Below, in pieces: positions 35,216 through 44,027 of a stretch of 64,000 nt of DNA. This DNA comes from Enhydrobacter aerosaccus (GTDB taxonomy: Bacteria > Pseudomonadota > Alphaproteobacteria > Reyranellales > Reyranellaceae). The notes below the pieces were generated by a model. The model saw only the letters and a program-made list of their open reading frames with translations. It was not told the origin of the DNA and did not search any database. The DNA lies in the NCBI RefSeq assembly GCF_900167455.1, contig NZ_FUWJ01000018.1, positions 1 to 64,000 of the forward strand. The letters are read 5' to 3'. The translations under genes were made by a program, and so were the position numbers. How positions within the stretch are numbered: the first letter of the stretch is position 1; the number at the start of each line of letters is the position of its first letter.

Positions 35216-35713
35216 GCGGTCGCATGATTCCTACGAATTGCGCCGGAGTAAACCCTCTATTTGTGGATTTCTTCATCCTACCTGTTCGAAGTGAACGCAC
35301 CCAACATCTTGTGCGCAATTTCTTTGCGTCGCTCCCATCTACATTTGCGAAGAACGACTCATCGACATCCGCAGGATGCTTCACTGCATACACGCTGTCG
35401 CCGCGTACTTCACAGGATGTGTGATACTTTCGCGCATTCGGTTGTACGTTGGATTCCGTGACAATCTCGCTTGCGATGAGCTCGCGTTGCCGACGAACGC
35501 CCTTCCCGCTCGCCTTCTGATCTTTCCGATTAGTGCATGTGATGCAACGACGTTATTCGGTCTGCGGGAACAGCCTTGGGACAAATGCGCGGAATCTCGC
35601 CTTCGCTGAAATCCACAACATCTTGATCGCGCGCGCAGACGCGCATGCGATGTCAATCTCGTGAGATCGTTCGCAATCTGGAATTCCGACAGCGCCTCGA
35701 GCGTCCGCAGACG
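35216..35713. other. gene-poor stretch of lower GC
   Basis: Nearly 500 bases between the lipoprotein and the DUF2892 gene show lower GC and no codon bias like their neighbours. Short frames exist on both strands (for example 35376-35609 and 35112-35393), but none has a ribosome site or a recognisable product. It may be decayed or recently acquired DNA. Confidence 0.45.
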
Positions 35714-35917
35714 TCAGGAGAAGGCGCAGCCGGCCTTCATCCCGAGGCGCTTGAAGATCATCGCCGCCGGGCAAAAGCCGGTGAACGAGGCTTGCACCAT
35801 GTTGAGTCCGACGAAGGCCGTGAACCACAGCCAGTAAGGGCTGTGGAGCTGGCTCAGCGCGAGGCTCACCAAAATCATCACACCGGCAAAAGCCAGAACC
35901 GCACGATCAATGGACAT
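35714..35917 (-). CDS. DUF2892 membrane protein (YgaP membrane-domain-like)
   Basis: This 67-residue inner-membrane protein has two helices: MSIDRAVLAFAGVMILVSLAL and a second at LWFTAFVGLNMVQASFTG. It ends with the family signature GFCPAAMIFKRLG and a final GC, giving two conserved cysteines. The same domain forms the membrane part of E. coli YgaP, where it is fused to a rhodanese and paired with the ArsR-type regulator YgaV. Here it follows an ArsR gene by 18 bases. The start at 35917 has AAGGAG six bases upstream. Confidence 0.87.
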   Translation of the reverse strand: MSIDRAVLAFAGVMILVSLALSQLHSPYWLWFTAFVGLNMVQASFTGFCPAAMIFKRLGMKAGCAFS

Positions 35918-35935
35918 GGTCATCTCCTTCACAGG

Positions 35936-36247
35936 CTACCGCCCGCGTCGTGCGGGCCGGCAATACAGATCGTAGAGGACGCCGATCAGGCGCCTCACGC
36001 CGTCATTGGCGAGCGAATAGTGGATGGTCTGCGCCTCGCGCCGTGTCTTGACGATGCCGGCTTCACGCAGCTTGGCCAGGTGCTGCGACAGCGCTGACTG
36101 GCTCAAGCCAGCGACGGCCTCGAGTTCACCGACCGACCGCTCACCCTCCGACAGCTCGCACAGCACGATCAGCCGCCGATCATTGGCAATCGACTTCAGG
36201 AAAGCCGCCGCCTCCGACGCTTTCGCTTTGACGTCCTCAACATTCAT
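35936..36247 (-). CDS. ArsR family regulator, BigR/SqrR/YgaV-type candidate persulfide sensor
   Basis: This 103-residue winged-helix repressor has the HTH VAGLSQSALSQHLAKLREAG and the wing HYSLAN. Only two cysteines occur, C30 in VLCEL and C96 in DLYCR. They are 66 residues apart, the same spacing as the C42/C108 pair of BigR and C41/C107 of SqrR, which link through sulfur chains when reactive sulfur is present. The metal-binding CxC motif of classical ArsR/SmtB is absent. It heads an operon with DUF2892 and is divergent from an RND pump. A 16-bp palindrome lies just upstream of its ATG. The start at 36247 is preferred to 36283, which would run through the operator. Confidence 0.86.
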   Translation of the reverse strand: MNVEDVKAKASEAAAFLKSIANDRRLIVLCELSEGERSVGELEAVAGLSQSALSQHLAKLREAGIVKTRREAQTIHYSLANDGVRRLIGVLYDLYCRPARRGR

Positions 36248-36256
36248 ACTTGCTAA

Positions 36257-36272
36257 ATTAGTTTTAACTAAT
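36257..36272. promoter_or_regulatory. ATTAGTT-TT-AACTAAT operator for the ArsR regulator
   Basis: A perfect 7-bp inverted repeat with a 2-bp spacer lies in AT-rich sequence within a GC-rich genome, 9 bases before the ArsR start codon and 37 before the RND adaptor start. Its size and AT content resemble sites of BigR/SqrR-type repressors. It is positioned to control both divergent transcripts. Confidence 0.75.
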
Positions 36273-36309
36273 ATATCTGTCAAGCCCGACCATCAGAAAG
36301 ATCGCGAGA

Positions 36310-37281
36310 ATGATCCGCAAAGCTCTCCTTGCTGCCGGCGCGCTGCTGGGACTCCATCTGCCCGCGGCGGCACAGGATGTCGCCGTCACGCGCCGACTGG
36401 TCGACGACCGCAAGGCCGTGATCGCGACCGTCGAGCCGATCCGCGAGCTCAAGGCACGCGCCCGTATCGGCGGGACCGTGACGGCTCTCACAGTCCGCGA
36501 AGGCGATGCGGTGCAGGCGGGTCAGCAGATCGCCACCGTCGTCGATCCCAAGCTTGCGCTGCAGATACAGGCGCTCGAATCGCGCAACGAAGCCCAGGCG
36601 GCGATACGAGAGCAGGCGCAGATCGATTTCGCCCGCGTTCAGCAGTTGCGACCCTCGGGCGCCGCGTCGCAGGCGCAGGTTGACCAGGCCCGGACGCGGC
36701 TGGAGGCGGCGGAACGCATGCTGCAGGCGCTGCGTTCGGATCGCGAGGTCGTGAATCAGCAATCGACGGAAGGTGCGGTGCTGGCGCCTGGAGCCGGACG
36801 TATCCTGAACGTGCCCATTGCCATCGGCAGCGTCGTCATGTCCGGCGAGACCATCGCCACCCTGGCGACCGACAACTACATCCTGCGCCTGCAGTTGCCG
36901 GAGCGGCATGCGCGCTTCATGAAGGTCGGCGACGCGATCCTGATCGGCGCGCGCGGCCTCCAGCAGCAGGGACAGGAGACGCTGCGGCGCGGCACGGTCC
37001 GACTCGTCTATCCGCAGATCGATCAGGGCCGCGTGATCGCCGATGCCGATGTCGAGGGGCTGGGCGATTACTTCGTCGGCGAGCGCACGCGTGCCTACGT
37101 GGCCACCGGCCAGCGTGACGCGCTGGTGGTGCCGGAAGGCTATGTCTATCGCCGCTTCGGCGTCAGCTACCTCAAGCTGAAGAGCGGCGAGGAAGTCGTC
37201 GTCCAGGTCGGCCTGCCGGTCGAGGGCGGCGTCGAGATCCTGGCTGGTGTCCGCGAAGGCGACGTGGTGGTCCGGCCATGA
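36310..37281 (+). CDS. RND efflux periplasmic adaptor subunit
   Basis: This is a 323-residue HlyD/AcrA-type membrane-fusion protein. The signal peptide MIRKALLAAGALLGLHLPAAA is cut before QD. The lipoyl half-motifs are RIGGTVTALTVREGDAVQAGQQ and the later APGAGRILNVPIAIGSVVMSGET, separated by a helical hairpin with QVDQARTRLEAAERMLQAL. A beta-barrel domain and GVREGDVVV close it. It links the inner-membrane pump to an outer-membrane channel. Its stop codon overlaps the permease ATG by four bases. No outer-membrane factor is encoded nearby. Confidence 0.91.
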   Translation: MIRKALLAAGALLGLHLPAAAQDVAVTRRLVDDRKAVIATVEPIRELKARARIGGTVTALTVREGDAVQAGQQIATVVDPKLALQIQALESRNEAQAAIREQAQIDFARVQQLRPSGAASQAQVDQARTRLEAAERMLQALRSDREVVNQQSTEGAVLAPGAGRILNVPIAIGSVVMSGETIATLATDNYILRLQLPERHARFMKVGDAILIGARGLQQQGQETLRRGTVRLVYPQIDQGRVIADADVEGLGDYFVGERTRAYVATGQRDALVVPEGYVYRRFGVSYLKLKSGEEVVVQVGLPVEGGVEILAGVREGDVVVRP

Positions 37282-40200
37282 AACTCGGTTTTTCCGGCCT
37301 GCTGACGCGCGCGACCATCTCCTCGCCGCTGACGCCCCTGTTCCTGGTGGCGGCCCTGATCGTCGGCGTGCTGGCTCTGCTCGGCCTGCCGCGCGAGGAG
37401 GAGCCGCAGATCAGCGTCCCGATGGTCGACATCATCGTCAGCGCCAACGGCTACAAGGCCGGCGATGCGATCGAACTCATCACCAAGCCGCTCGAGGACA
37501 TCGTCAAGGGCATCAGCGGCGTCGAACACGTCTACTCGACGACAGACGACGATCAGGTTCTGGTGACGGCACGCTTCCTCGTCGGCACCGACCAGGATAC
37601 GGCCCTCCTGCGCATCCACGAGAAGATCCGCGCCAACATAGCCGATCTTCCCAAGGGCATTCCCGAGCCGCTGATCGTCGGCCGCGGCATCAACGACGTG
37701 GCGATCGTGACCCTCACCCTGGCGCCAAAGCCGGAGGCTGCTGCCCGCTGGACCGACAACGGCCTGTTCCAGATCGCCGACGAGCTGCGCCACGAGCTCG
37801 TCAAGGTCGACGATGTGGGATTGAGCTACATCGTCGGCGGCAGCCCCAATCAGATCCGCGTCGAGCCCGATCCGGAACGGCTGGCGCTCTACGGCATCAC
37901 GCTGAACCAGCTCGTCGACAAGCTGAACAACGCCAACCGCTCCTTCCTCGTCGGTGCCTTCCGGCAACTCGACAAGAACGTCCCCGTCGTTGCCGGCCAG
38001 ACTTTGCAGGGCGTGCCCGACATCGGGCTGTTGCTGCTGACCTCGCGCGACGGTCGGCCTGTCTATCTGAAGGACGTCGCGTCCGTCGTGGTCGGCGCGG
38101 CGGAACCCGGCCACCATACCTGGGCGCTCGACCGCACAGCGTCGGGGCAACTCGATAAGCGCCCGATGGTGACCGTCGCCTTCGCCAAGCGGCGCGGCGC
38201 CAATGCCGTCATCGTCGCCGATCAGATCATGGGGCGGCTGAAGACCGTGGAGGGTCGGCTGGTACCGGCCGACGTCACCGTGACCGTGAGCCGCAACTAC
38301 GGCGAAACGGCAACCGAGAAGGCCGACGAGCTCCTGTTCCACCTTGCGCTCGCCACTGTCTCGATCGTGTTGCTGATCACTCTTACGGTCGGGTGGCGCG
38401 AGGGGCTGGTCGTGCTGGTCGTGATACCGACTACCATCCTGCTCACCCTCTTCGCCTCCTGGCTGATGGGCTACACGATCAATCGCGTCAGCCTGTTTGC
38501 GCTGATCTTCTCGATCGGCATCCTGGTCGACGACGCTATCGTCGTGGTGGAGAACATCGTGCGCCACTGGCAGGCCAAGCGGGGCGCCGATCTCGAGACG
38601 ACCGCGGTCGAGGCCGTGGCGGAAGTCGGCAATCCGACCATCGTCGCCACCCTCACCATCGTCGTGGCCCTGCTGCCGATGATGTTCGTCAGCGGGATGA
38701 TGGGGCCCTACATGAGCCCGATCCCCGCCAACGCCTCTATGGCGATGGTGTTCTCCTTCTTCGTCGCCGTCGTCATCACGCCATGGCTGCTGATCCGGAT
38801 CGCCGGACGCCATGTCGCGCGCGCCGCGGCGTCGGGCGAGGTCGCGCATCATGACGAGGTCGGCGCTCTCGGCCGCTTCTATCTGCGCATCGCCCGCCCG
38901 CTGCTGACCGGCCGTCACCGCGCCAAGGTGTTCCTCGCTGCGACGACCGCGGCCACGGTGGCGGTCTGCGCCCTGTTCGCCACCAGCGACGTCACGGTCA
39001 AGCTGCTGCCTTTCGACAACAAGTCGGAGCTGCAGGTCGTGGTCGACCTCCCGCAATCGGCCACCCTCGAGGATACGGAGCGTTTCCTGACGGCGGCGGC
39101 CGAGCGCCTGAAGGATCTGCCGGAACTCACCTCCCTGCAGCTCTATGCCGGGACCTCGGCGCCGTTCAACTTCAACGGGCTGGTGCGGCACTATTATCTG
39201 CGCAGCCGCCCCGACCAGGGTGACCTGCAGATCAACCTGCTGCCAAAGGGCGAGCGCAGCCGCGCCAGCCACGCGATCGCGCTCGACGTGCGCAAGCGCC
39301 TGGAAAGTCTGCCCAAGCTCCCGGGCACGGTCGTGAAGGTGGTCGAGGTGCCGCCCGGACCGCCGGTGCTCGCCACCCTGCTGGCCGAGATCTACGGCAA
39401 CGACGAGACCGCCCGGCGCGATGCAGCGGCGAAGGTCCGCGAAGCCTTCGCCAAGGTGCCATTCGTGGTCGATGTCGACGACACCTTCCATCAGCCCGGG
39501 GAGCGAGTGCGCTTCGAGATCAACCAGGAGAACCTCGAGTTCTATGGTGTCAACGAGCAGGCCGTGTACGACACCATCGCCGCTGTCCTCGGCGGCGTGA
39601 AAGTGGGCTATTCCCAGCGCGGTCACGGCGCCAAGCCGATCGAGATCGTGGTCAAGCTGCCGCGCAGCGCCGAATGGCTGGGCGAGCGCATCCTGTCGAC
39701 CCCGCTCGCGGCCGGCGGCACGACGCGCCAGGGACGCAACGTCGAGCTGGGCGACGTGGTGACCGTGAAGCGCGAACCCGGCTCCTACAGCCTGTTCCGC
39801 CGCGACGGCCGCTTCGCGGAGATGGTGCAGGCCGACGTCGCCGGCCGCTTCGAGGCGCCCATCTACGGTATGCTCGCGGTCGAGGACGAGATCGCCAAGC
39901 TCGACTGGGGCAAGGCCGGACTGCTGCCCGTTCACTATCACGGCCAGCCCAAGGACGAATCGAAGCCGTCGCTGCTGTGGGATGGCGAGTGGGAGGTGAC
40001 CTACGTCACCTTCCGCGACATGGGCGCAGCCTTCGGCGTCGCCATCCTCGGCATCTACCTGCTGGTGGTGGCCCAGTTCGGCTCCTACCGGTTGCCGCTG
40101 GTGATCCTGACGCCGGTGCCGCTCACCCTGATCGGCATCGTGCTCGGCCACTGGATGCTGGGCGCACCCTTCACGGCGACCTCGATGATCGGCTTCATTG

Positions 40201-40508
40201 CGCTTGCCGGCATCATCGTGCGCAACTCGATCCTGCTGGTGGACTTCATCCAGCGCCTGCGGGCGGAAGGAAAGGGCCTGCGTGATGCCCTGCTCGAAGC
40301 GGGTGCCATCCGCTTCAAGCCGATCTTCCTCACCGCGGCGGCGGCGATCATCGGCGCCGCCTTCATCATCGCCGACCCGATCTTCCAGGGCCTGGCGATC
40401 TCCCTGGTGTTCGGCCTCGCCTCCTCGACCGCCCTCACCGTGCTGGTGATCCCGGCGATCTATGTCTGGCTGCGCGACGACGGCAAGGCCATGAGCACGC
40501 CGCGCTGA
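37278..40508 (+). CDS. RND efflux permease subunit (AcrB/HAE type)
   Basis: This is a 1076-residue proton-driven inner-membrane pump. Twelve membrane helices in two repeats flank large periplasmic loops. The fourth helix has FSIGILVDDAIVVVENIV; its Asp-Asp pair is the proton relay of drug-type (HAE) rather than metal-type pumps. The second half contains MIGFIALAGIIVRNSILLVDF. The substrate is unknown. The gene is coupled to the adaptor and divergent from the ArsR/DUF2892 pair. This suggests export linked to reactive sulfur or a thiol-reactive compound; that link is inferred only from context. Confidence 0.92.
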   Translation: MKLGFSGLLTRATISSPLTPLFLVAALIVGVLALLGLPREEEPQISVPMVDIIVSANGYKAGDAIELITKPLEDIVKGISGVEHVYSTTDDDQVLVTARFLVGTDQDTALLRIHEKIRANIADLPKGIPEPLIVGRGINDVAIVTLTLAPKPEAAARWTDNGLFQIADELRHELVKVDDVGLSYIVGGSPNQIRVEPDPERLALYGITLNQLVDKLNNANRSFLVGAFRQLDKNVPVVAGQTLQGVPDIGLLLLTSRDGRPVYLKDVASVVVGAAEPGHHTWALDRTASGQLDKRPMVTVAFAKRRGANAVIVADQIMGRLKTVEGRLVPADVTVTVSRNYGETATEKADELLFHLALATVSIVLLITLTVGWREGLVVLVVIPTTILLTLFASWLMGYTINRVSLFALIFSIGILVDDAIVVVENIVRHWQAKRGADLETTAVEAVAEVGNPTIVATLTIVVALLPMMFVSGMMGPYMSPIPANASMAMVFSFFVAVVITPWLLIRIAGRHVARAAASGEVAHHDEVGALGRFYLRIARPLLTGRHRAKVFLAATTAATVAVCALFATSDVTVKLLPFDNKSELQVVVDLPQSATLEDTERFLTAAAERLKDLPELTSLQLYAGTSAPFNFNGLVRHYYLRSRPDQGDLQINLLPKGERSRASHAIALDVRKRLESLPKLPGTVVKVVEVPPGPPVLATLLAEIYGNDETARRDAAAKVREAFAKVPFVVDVDDTFHQPGERVRFEINQENLEFYGVNEQAVYDTIAAVLGGVKVGYSQRGHGAKPIEIVVKLPRSAEWLGERILSTPLAAGGTTRQGRNVELGDVVTVKREPGSYSLFRRDGRFAEMVQADVAGRFEAPIYGMLAVEDEIAKLDWGKAGLLPVHYHGQPKDESKPSLLWDGEWEVTYVTFRDMGAAFGVAILGIYLLVVAQFGSYRLPLVILTPVPLTLIGIVLGHWMLGAPFTATSMIGFIALAGIIVRNSILLVDFIQRLRAEGKGLRDALLEAGAIRFKPIFLTAAAAIIGAAFIIADPIFQGLAISLVFGLASSTALTVLVIPAIYVWLRDDGKAMSTPR

Positions 40509-40520
40509 GTGGACGGCCGG

Positions 40521-41432
40521 TCAGGTCCCGGCCGGATGCACCGTCATCCAGTGGCGCGCGATCTCCTCGCGCCGCGCTACCCAGACCTTGGGCTTGGAGG
40601 CGACATAGTCGAGGAAGCGCGCCAGGGTCGCGGCGCGGCTCGGCCGGCCCGCGAGCCGGCAATGGATGCCGATCGACATCATCTTGGGATGCCGTGCGCC
40701 CTCGGCATAGAGCATGTCGAAGGCATCCTTCATGGCCTGTAGCCAGCCGTCGCCAGCGCTGAAGCCGGGCGCGACGGCGAACTTCATGTCGTTCACTTCA
40801 AGCGTGTAAGGGACGATGAGATGCGGCGTACCCTCGACGCGCACCCAGTAAGGAAGGTCGTCGTTGTAGGAATCGCTCGAATAGAGGAAGCCGCCATGCT
40901 GCACGACGGCCTTGAGCGAATTCATCCCCAGCCGGCCCGTGTACCAGCCCACCGGCGGCTTGCCGGCCGTTTCCTTGATTGCCCGCACCGCCTTCCTGAT
41001 GTGGTCGAGCTCCTGGTCGAGCGTGAAGTCCTTGTAGTTGATCCAGCGATAGCCGTGGCTCGCCACCTCGTGGCCTGCCTCGGCCATGGCCTTGCCCGCC
41101 GCCGGATTGAGCTCGAGCGCCCGGCCAATCGCCCAGGAGGTGAAATGCATGTTGCGTTCGCCGAACAGGCGCAGGATGCGCCAGAAGCCGGCACGGCTGC
41201 CATATTCATAGACCGACTCGGTCGACAGATCGCGCGCGCCCGGCAGCGGCACGCCGCCCGGCGTCTCGGTCAGGAAGACCTCCGAGGCCGCGTCGCCGTT
41301 CAGGATCGTGTTCTCCCCGCCCTCCTCGTAGTTCAGCACGAAGCTCACCGCGATCCGCGCCTCGTTGGGCCATTGGGGGTCCGGCGGATTGGGGCCATAG
41401 CCGATAAGATTGCGGTCGAGATGATTGTGCAT
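40521..41432 (-). CDS. puuE: polysaccharide deacetylase family protein, PuuE-like allantoinase
   Basis: This NodB-fold hydrolase of 303 residues matches PuuE, the cofactor-independent allantoinase that opens allantoin to allantoate. Typical segments are VSFVLNYEEGGEN near the N-terminus, AGHEVASHGYRWI, and SIGIHCRLAGRPSR near the end. The start ATG at 41432 begins MHNHLDRNLIGYG. The reading frame stays open for 1.5 kb more upstream, but that part is antisense to other genes. A divergent M20 amidohydrolase of the allantoate type lies 81 bp away. No uricase or transthyretin-like gene is present in the window. Confidence 0.85.
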   Translation of the reverse strand: MHNHLDRNLIGYGPNPPDPQWPNEARIAVSFVLNYEEGGENTILNGDAASEVFLTETPGGVPLPGARDLSTESVYEYGSRAGFWRILRLFGERNMHFTSWAIGRALELNPAAGKAMAEAGHEVASHGYRWINYKDFTLDQELDHIRKAVRAIKETAGKPPVGWYTGRLGMNSLKAVVQHGGFLYSSDSYNDDLPYWVRVEGTPHLIVPYTLEVNDMKFAVAPGFSAGDGWLQAMKDAFDMLYAEGARHPKMMSIGIHCRLAGRPSRAATLARFLDYVASKPKVWVARREEIARHWMTVHPAGT

Positions 41433-41513
41433 GGAAGGCCCCTCGCAAACGCCAACGATTGAAGGCCGACTATGGGGCCGGTATAGCTCGGCCGACAAGC
41501 GCGAGGAGAAGGA

Positions 41514-42755
41514 ATGAGCAGCGCTAATGCGGTGCGCGAAGACCGGTTGTGGCAACGGCATGCCGACATGGCGAAGCTGGGCGGCACGCCCAAGGGCGGC
41601 GTGAACCGTCAGGCCCTGTCGCCGGAGGATGCGGCGGCCCGCAACTTGCTGATGAGCTGGGCCAAGGCGCGCGGCTTTTCGATCTTCACCGACGTGATGG
41701 GCAACCTGTTCGTACAGCGCGCCGGCATCGACGCGAACGCGGCGCCGGTGATGAGCGGCTCGCATATGGACAGTCAGCCCACGGGCGGCCGCTTCGACGG
41801 CATGTACGGCGTGCTGGCCGCCTTCGAGGCGCTCGAGGCGCTGGAGGATGCCGGCATCCGGACCAAACGCCCCGTCATGGCGGTGGCCTGGACCAACGAG
41901 GAAGGCTCGCGCTTCCAGCCCGGCGCCATGGGCTCGGCGGTGTTCGCCGGCACGTACAAGCTCGACGAGATGCTGCAGGTGAAGGACTGGAAGGGCATCA
42001 CCCTGAAGGACGCGCTGGCCGAGACGCTGAAGGCCGCGCCGGCGCCGATGCGCGACGGCAAGCCGGGCTTCGCCGTCGACTCCTATGTCGAGGCGCATAT
42101 CGAGCAGGGCCCGCGGCTCGAGAACGAGAACAAGACGATCGGGGTCGTGACGGCGATCCAGGGCAGCCGCCGCTACATCGTCGAGATCGATGGCGAGGAA
42201 GCGCATGCCGGCACGACGCCGCGCAGCGCGCGCAAGGATGCCTTTGCCGCCGCGACCCGACTTGCGGCTGCGATGTACGCGACGACGACCGATGCCGACG
42301 ATACGCTGCGCTTCACCATCGGCCGCGTCGAGGTCTCGCCCGGTTCGCCCAACACGGTGCCGGGCAAGGTGCTGTTCACGATCGACATGCGCCATCCCGA
42401 CAATGCGGTCCTGGAAGAACACGAGAAGGCGTTGCGCGAGATCGTCGCCACCAGGGCCAAGCCCTGCCCCGCCAGGATCGAGCGCGTGACCAATGTCGCG
42501 CCCACCTATTTCGATCCCAAGGTCGTCGACCTGGTGCGCGCCAAGACCGAGGCGCTGGGCCTCAGCCACATGGACATGCCGTCCGGCGCCGGCCACGACG
42601 CCATGCATCTCGCCAAGCTGTGTCCGGCCGGCATGATCTTCGTGCCCTGCGAGCGGGGCATCAGCCACAACGAGATCGAGAACGCCACGCCCGCCGACCT
42701 TGCCGCCGGAACCCGCGTGCTTGTCGAAGTGCTGGAGGCGCTGGCCAATCGCTAA
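41514..42755 (+). CDS. Zn-dependent M20 hydrolase (hydantoinase/carbamoylase or allantoate amidohydrolase)
   Basis: This is a 413-residue member of the HyuC/AllC group. The metal-binding segments are SGSHMDSQPTGGRFDGMYGV and AWTNEEGSRFQPG; VEAHIEQGPRLE and GAGHDAMHLAKLCP follow. The dimerisation domain in the middle has GEEAHAGTTPRSARKDA. Substrates of the group include allantoate, N-carbamoyl amino acids and beta-ureidopropionate. Beside a PuuE-like gene, allantoate is a reasonable guess but not shown by sequence alone. Confidence 0.88.
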   Translation: MSSANAVREDRLWQRHADMAKLGGTPKGGVNRQALSPEDAAARNLLMSWAKARGFSIFTDVMGNLFVQRAGIDANAAPVMSGSHMDSQPTGGRFDGMYGVLAAFEALEALEDAGIRTKRPVMAVAWTNEEGSRFQPGAMGSAVFAGTYKLDEMLQVKDWKGITLKDALAETLKAAPAPMRDGKPGFAVDSYVEAHIEQGPRLENENKTIGVVTAIQGSRRYIVEIDGEEAHAGTTPRSARKDAFAAATRLAAAMYATTTDADDTLRFTIGRVEVSPGSPNTVPGKVLFTIDMRHPDNAVLEEHEKALREIVATRAKPCPARIERVTNVAPTYFDPKVVDLVRAKTEALGLSHMDMPSGAGHDAMHLAKLCPAGMIFVPCERGISHNEIENATPADLAAGTRVLVEVLEALANR

Positions 42756-42786
42756 TGGCCCATCGCCGTCGTCGCAAACCATAGCC

Positions 42787-42836
42787 GTGTCATCCCGAGC
42801 GCAGCGAGGGATCCCTCGCCGTGCTCGGGATGACAC
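42787..42836. repeat. 50-bp nested perfect palindrome (REP-like)
   Basis: Outer arms GTGTCATCCCGAGC and GCTCGGGATGACAC pair perfectly over 14 bp. Inside lies a second perfect 16-bp palindrome, GCGAGGGATCCCTCGC. It sits in the 108-bp gap between two M20 genes. The arms match the ends of the element at 12398-12512. Confidence 0.85.
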
Positions 42837-42863
42837 CTTTGTCTTCATCGAGGAAATACCGTC

Positions 42864-44018
42864 ATGTCCAGGAAACTCTCCGCTGAACTCGTCTCCATCC
42901 TGTCCGATTTGATCGCGCTGCCGAGCCCCTATCCGCCCGGCACGTCGGTCGAGATCTGCGCCTACGCCGCCAAGCGGCTGAAGAAGGCCGGATACAAGGT
43001 CGAGATCGCCGCCAAGACCAAGGGCGTCGACAATGTCGTGGCCCGCCTCAAGGCGAAAACGAAAGGCCCGGTCATCGCCTTCAACGCCCATGTCGACACG
43101 GTGGGCGTGGGCGAGCGCGCCAACTGGAAGAGCGATCCCTACAAGGCGCTGGTGAAGGGCGGCCTCGTCTACGGTCTCGGCGCCGGCAACTGCAAGGGCA
43201 GCATGGCGGTGCAGCTCTGGCTGGCCGAGGAGATCGCGCGCCGCGGCGGACCAAAGAAGGGCGAATTGATCTTCACCTTCGTGGCCGACGAGGAGAACCT
43301 CGGACCGGATGGCATGTCGTTCCTGCGCGACACCGGGAAGGTGCGTCCCGACGCGTTGATCCTGGGCGCGCAGACCGAGAACAACCTGATCGTAGCCGAG
43401 CGCGGCGTGATGTGGGCCCGCATCACCACCAAGGGCAAGGCCGCCCATGCCGGCAATCCCGCCGCCGGCGACAATGCGATCCTGCGCATGATGCGCCTCG
43501 TCGGTGCCCTGCAGTCCTACTATGACAAGGCGCTGGCCAAGCGCGTCTCGGGCGCGATGAAGTCGACGGTGAACATCGGCATGTTCCATGGTGGCCACAA
43601 CACCAACGTGGTGCCCTCCGCCTGCACGGTCGAGATCGATCGGCGCCTGCTGCCGGACGAGAAGGTGAAGGACGCGTTCAAGGAGCTGAAGACGATCGTC
43701 GACGGCGTCGGCGAGGCCAAGTCGCTCTACAAGGTCGAGTTCCTGACGGGGACCAACGGCTTCTACGCGCGGGAGAACGGTCAGGCGGTCGCGGCCTTCG
43801 AGGCGGCGGTGAAAAAGCAAAGCGGTCGCAAGGTCAAATTCCTCAATGCGACCGGAGTCAGCGACGGACGCTATTACGCCGACGACAAAATTGAGATCAT
43901 CAATTTTGGCCCAGGCTCGGGTGCCCAGGGCCACGCCGCGAACGAGTCGGTGCCCATCGCCGAGATGGTCGAGGCGGCGAAGATCCAGTTGGAGGTGGTG
44001 CAACGCCTCCTGGATTGA
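42864..44018 (+). CDS. M20 family metallopeptidase (ArgE/DapE-like)
   Basis: This is a 384-residue deacylase/peptidase. The first metal site is AFNAHVDTVGVG. The bridging position reads GLGAGNCKGSMA, with Asn where most members have Asp. The catalytic pair is in VADEENLGPDG. The lid domain has GKAAHAGNPAAGDNA and the end has GSGAQGHAANESVPI. It could remove an acyl group from an amino acid or act downstream of the neighbouring hydrolase. The Asn form occurs in some M20 subgroups, so activity is not excluded. Confidence 0.84.
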   Translation: MSRKLSAELVSILSDLIALPSPYPPGTSVEICAYAAKRLKKAGYKVEIAAKTKGVDNVVARLKAKTKGPVIAFNAHVDTVGVGERANWKSDPYKALVKGGLVYGLGAGNCKGSMAVQLWLAEEIARRGGPKKGELIFTFVADEENLGPDGMSFLRDTGKVRPDALILGAQTENNLIVAERGVMWARITTKGKAAHAGNPAAGDNAILRMMRLVGALQSYYDKALAKRVSGAMKSTVNIGMFHGGHNTNVVPSACTVEIDRRLLPDEKVKDAFKELKTIVDGVGEAKSLYKVEFLTGTNGFYARENGQAVAAFEAAVKKQSGRKVKFLNATGVSDGRYYADDKIEIINFGPGSGAQGHAANESVPIAEMVEAAKIQLEVVQRLLD

Positions 44019-44027
44019 GCAGCGTTT

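Noticed and set aside
35112..35656. Small ORFs on both strands in the lower-GC stretch
   Set aside because: No ribosome-binding sites, no codon bias and no recognisable product; kept only as a described gap.
37167..40151. A 994-codon minus-strand open frame
   Set aside because: It is antisense to the RND permease, is rich in His/Asp/Arg as shadow frames are, and contains no domain.
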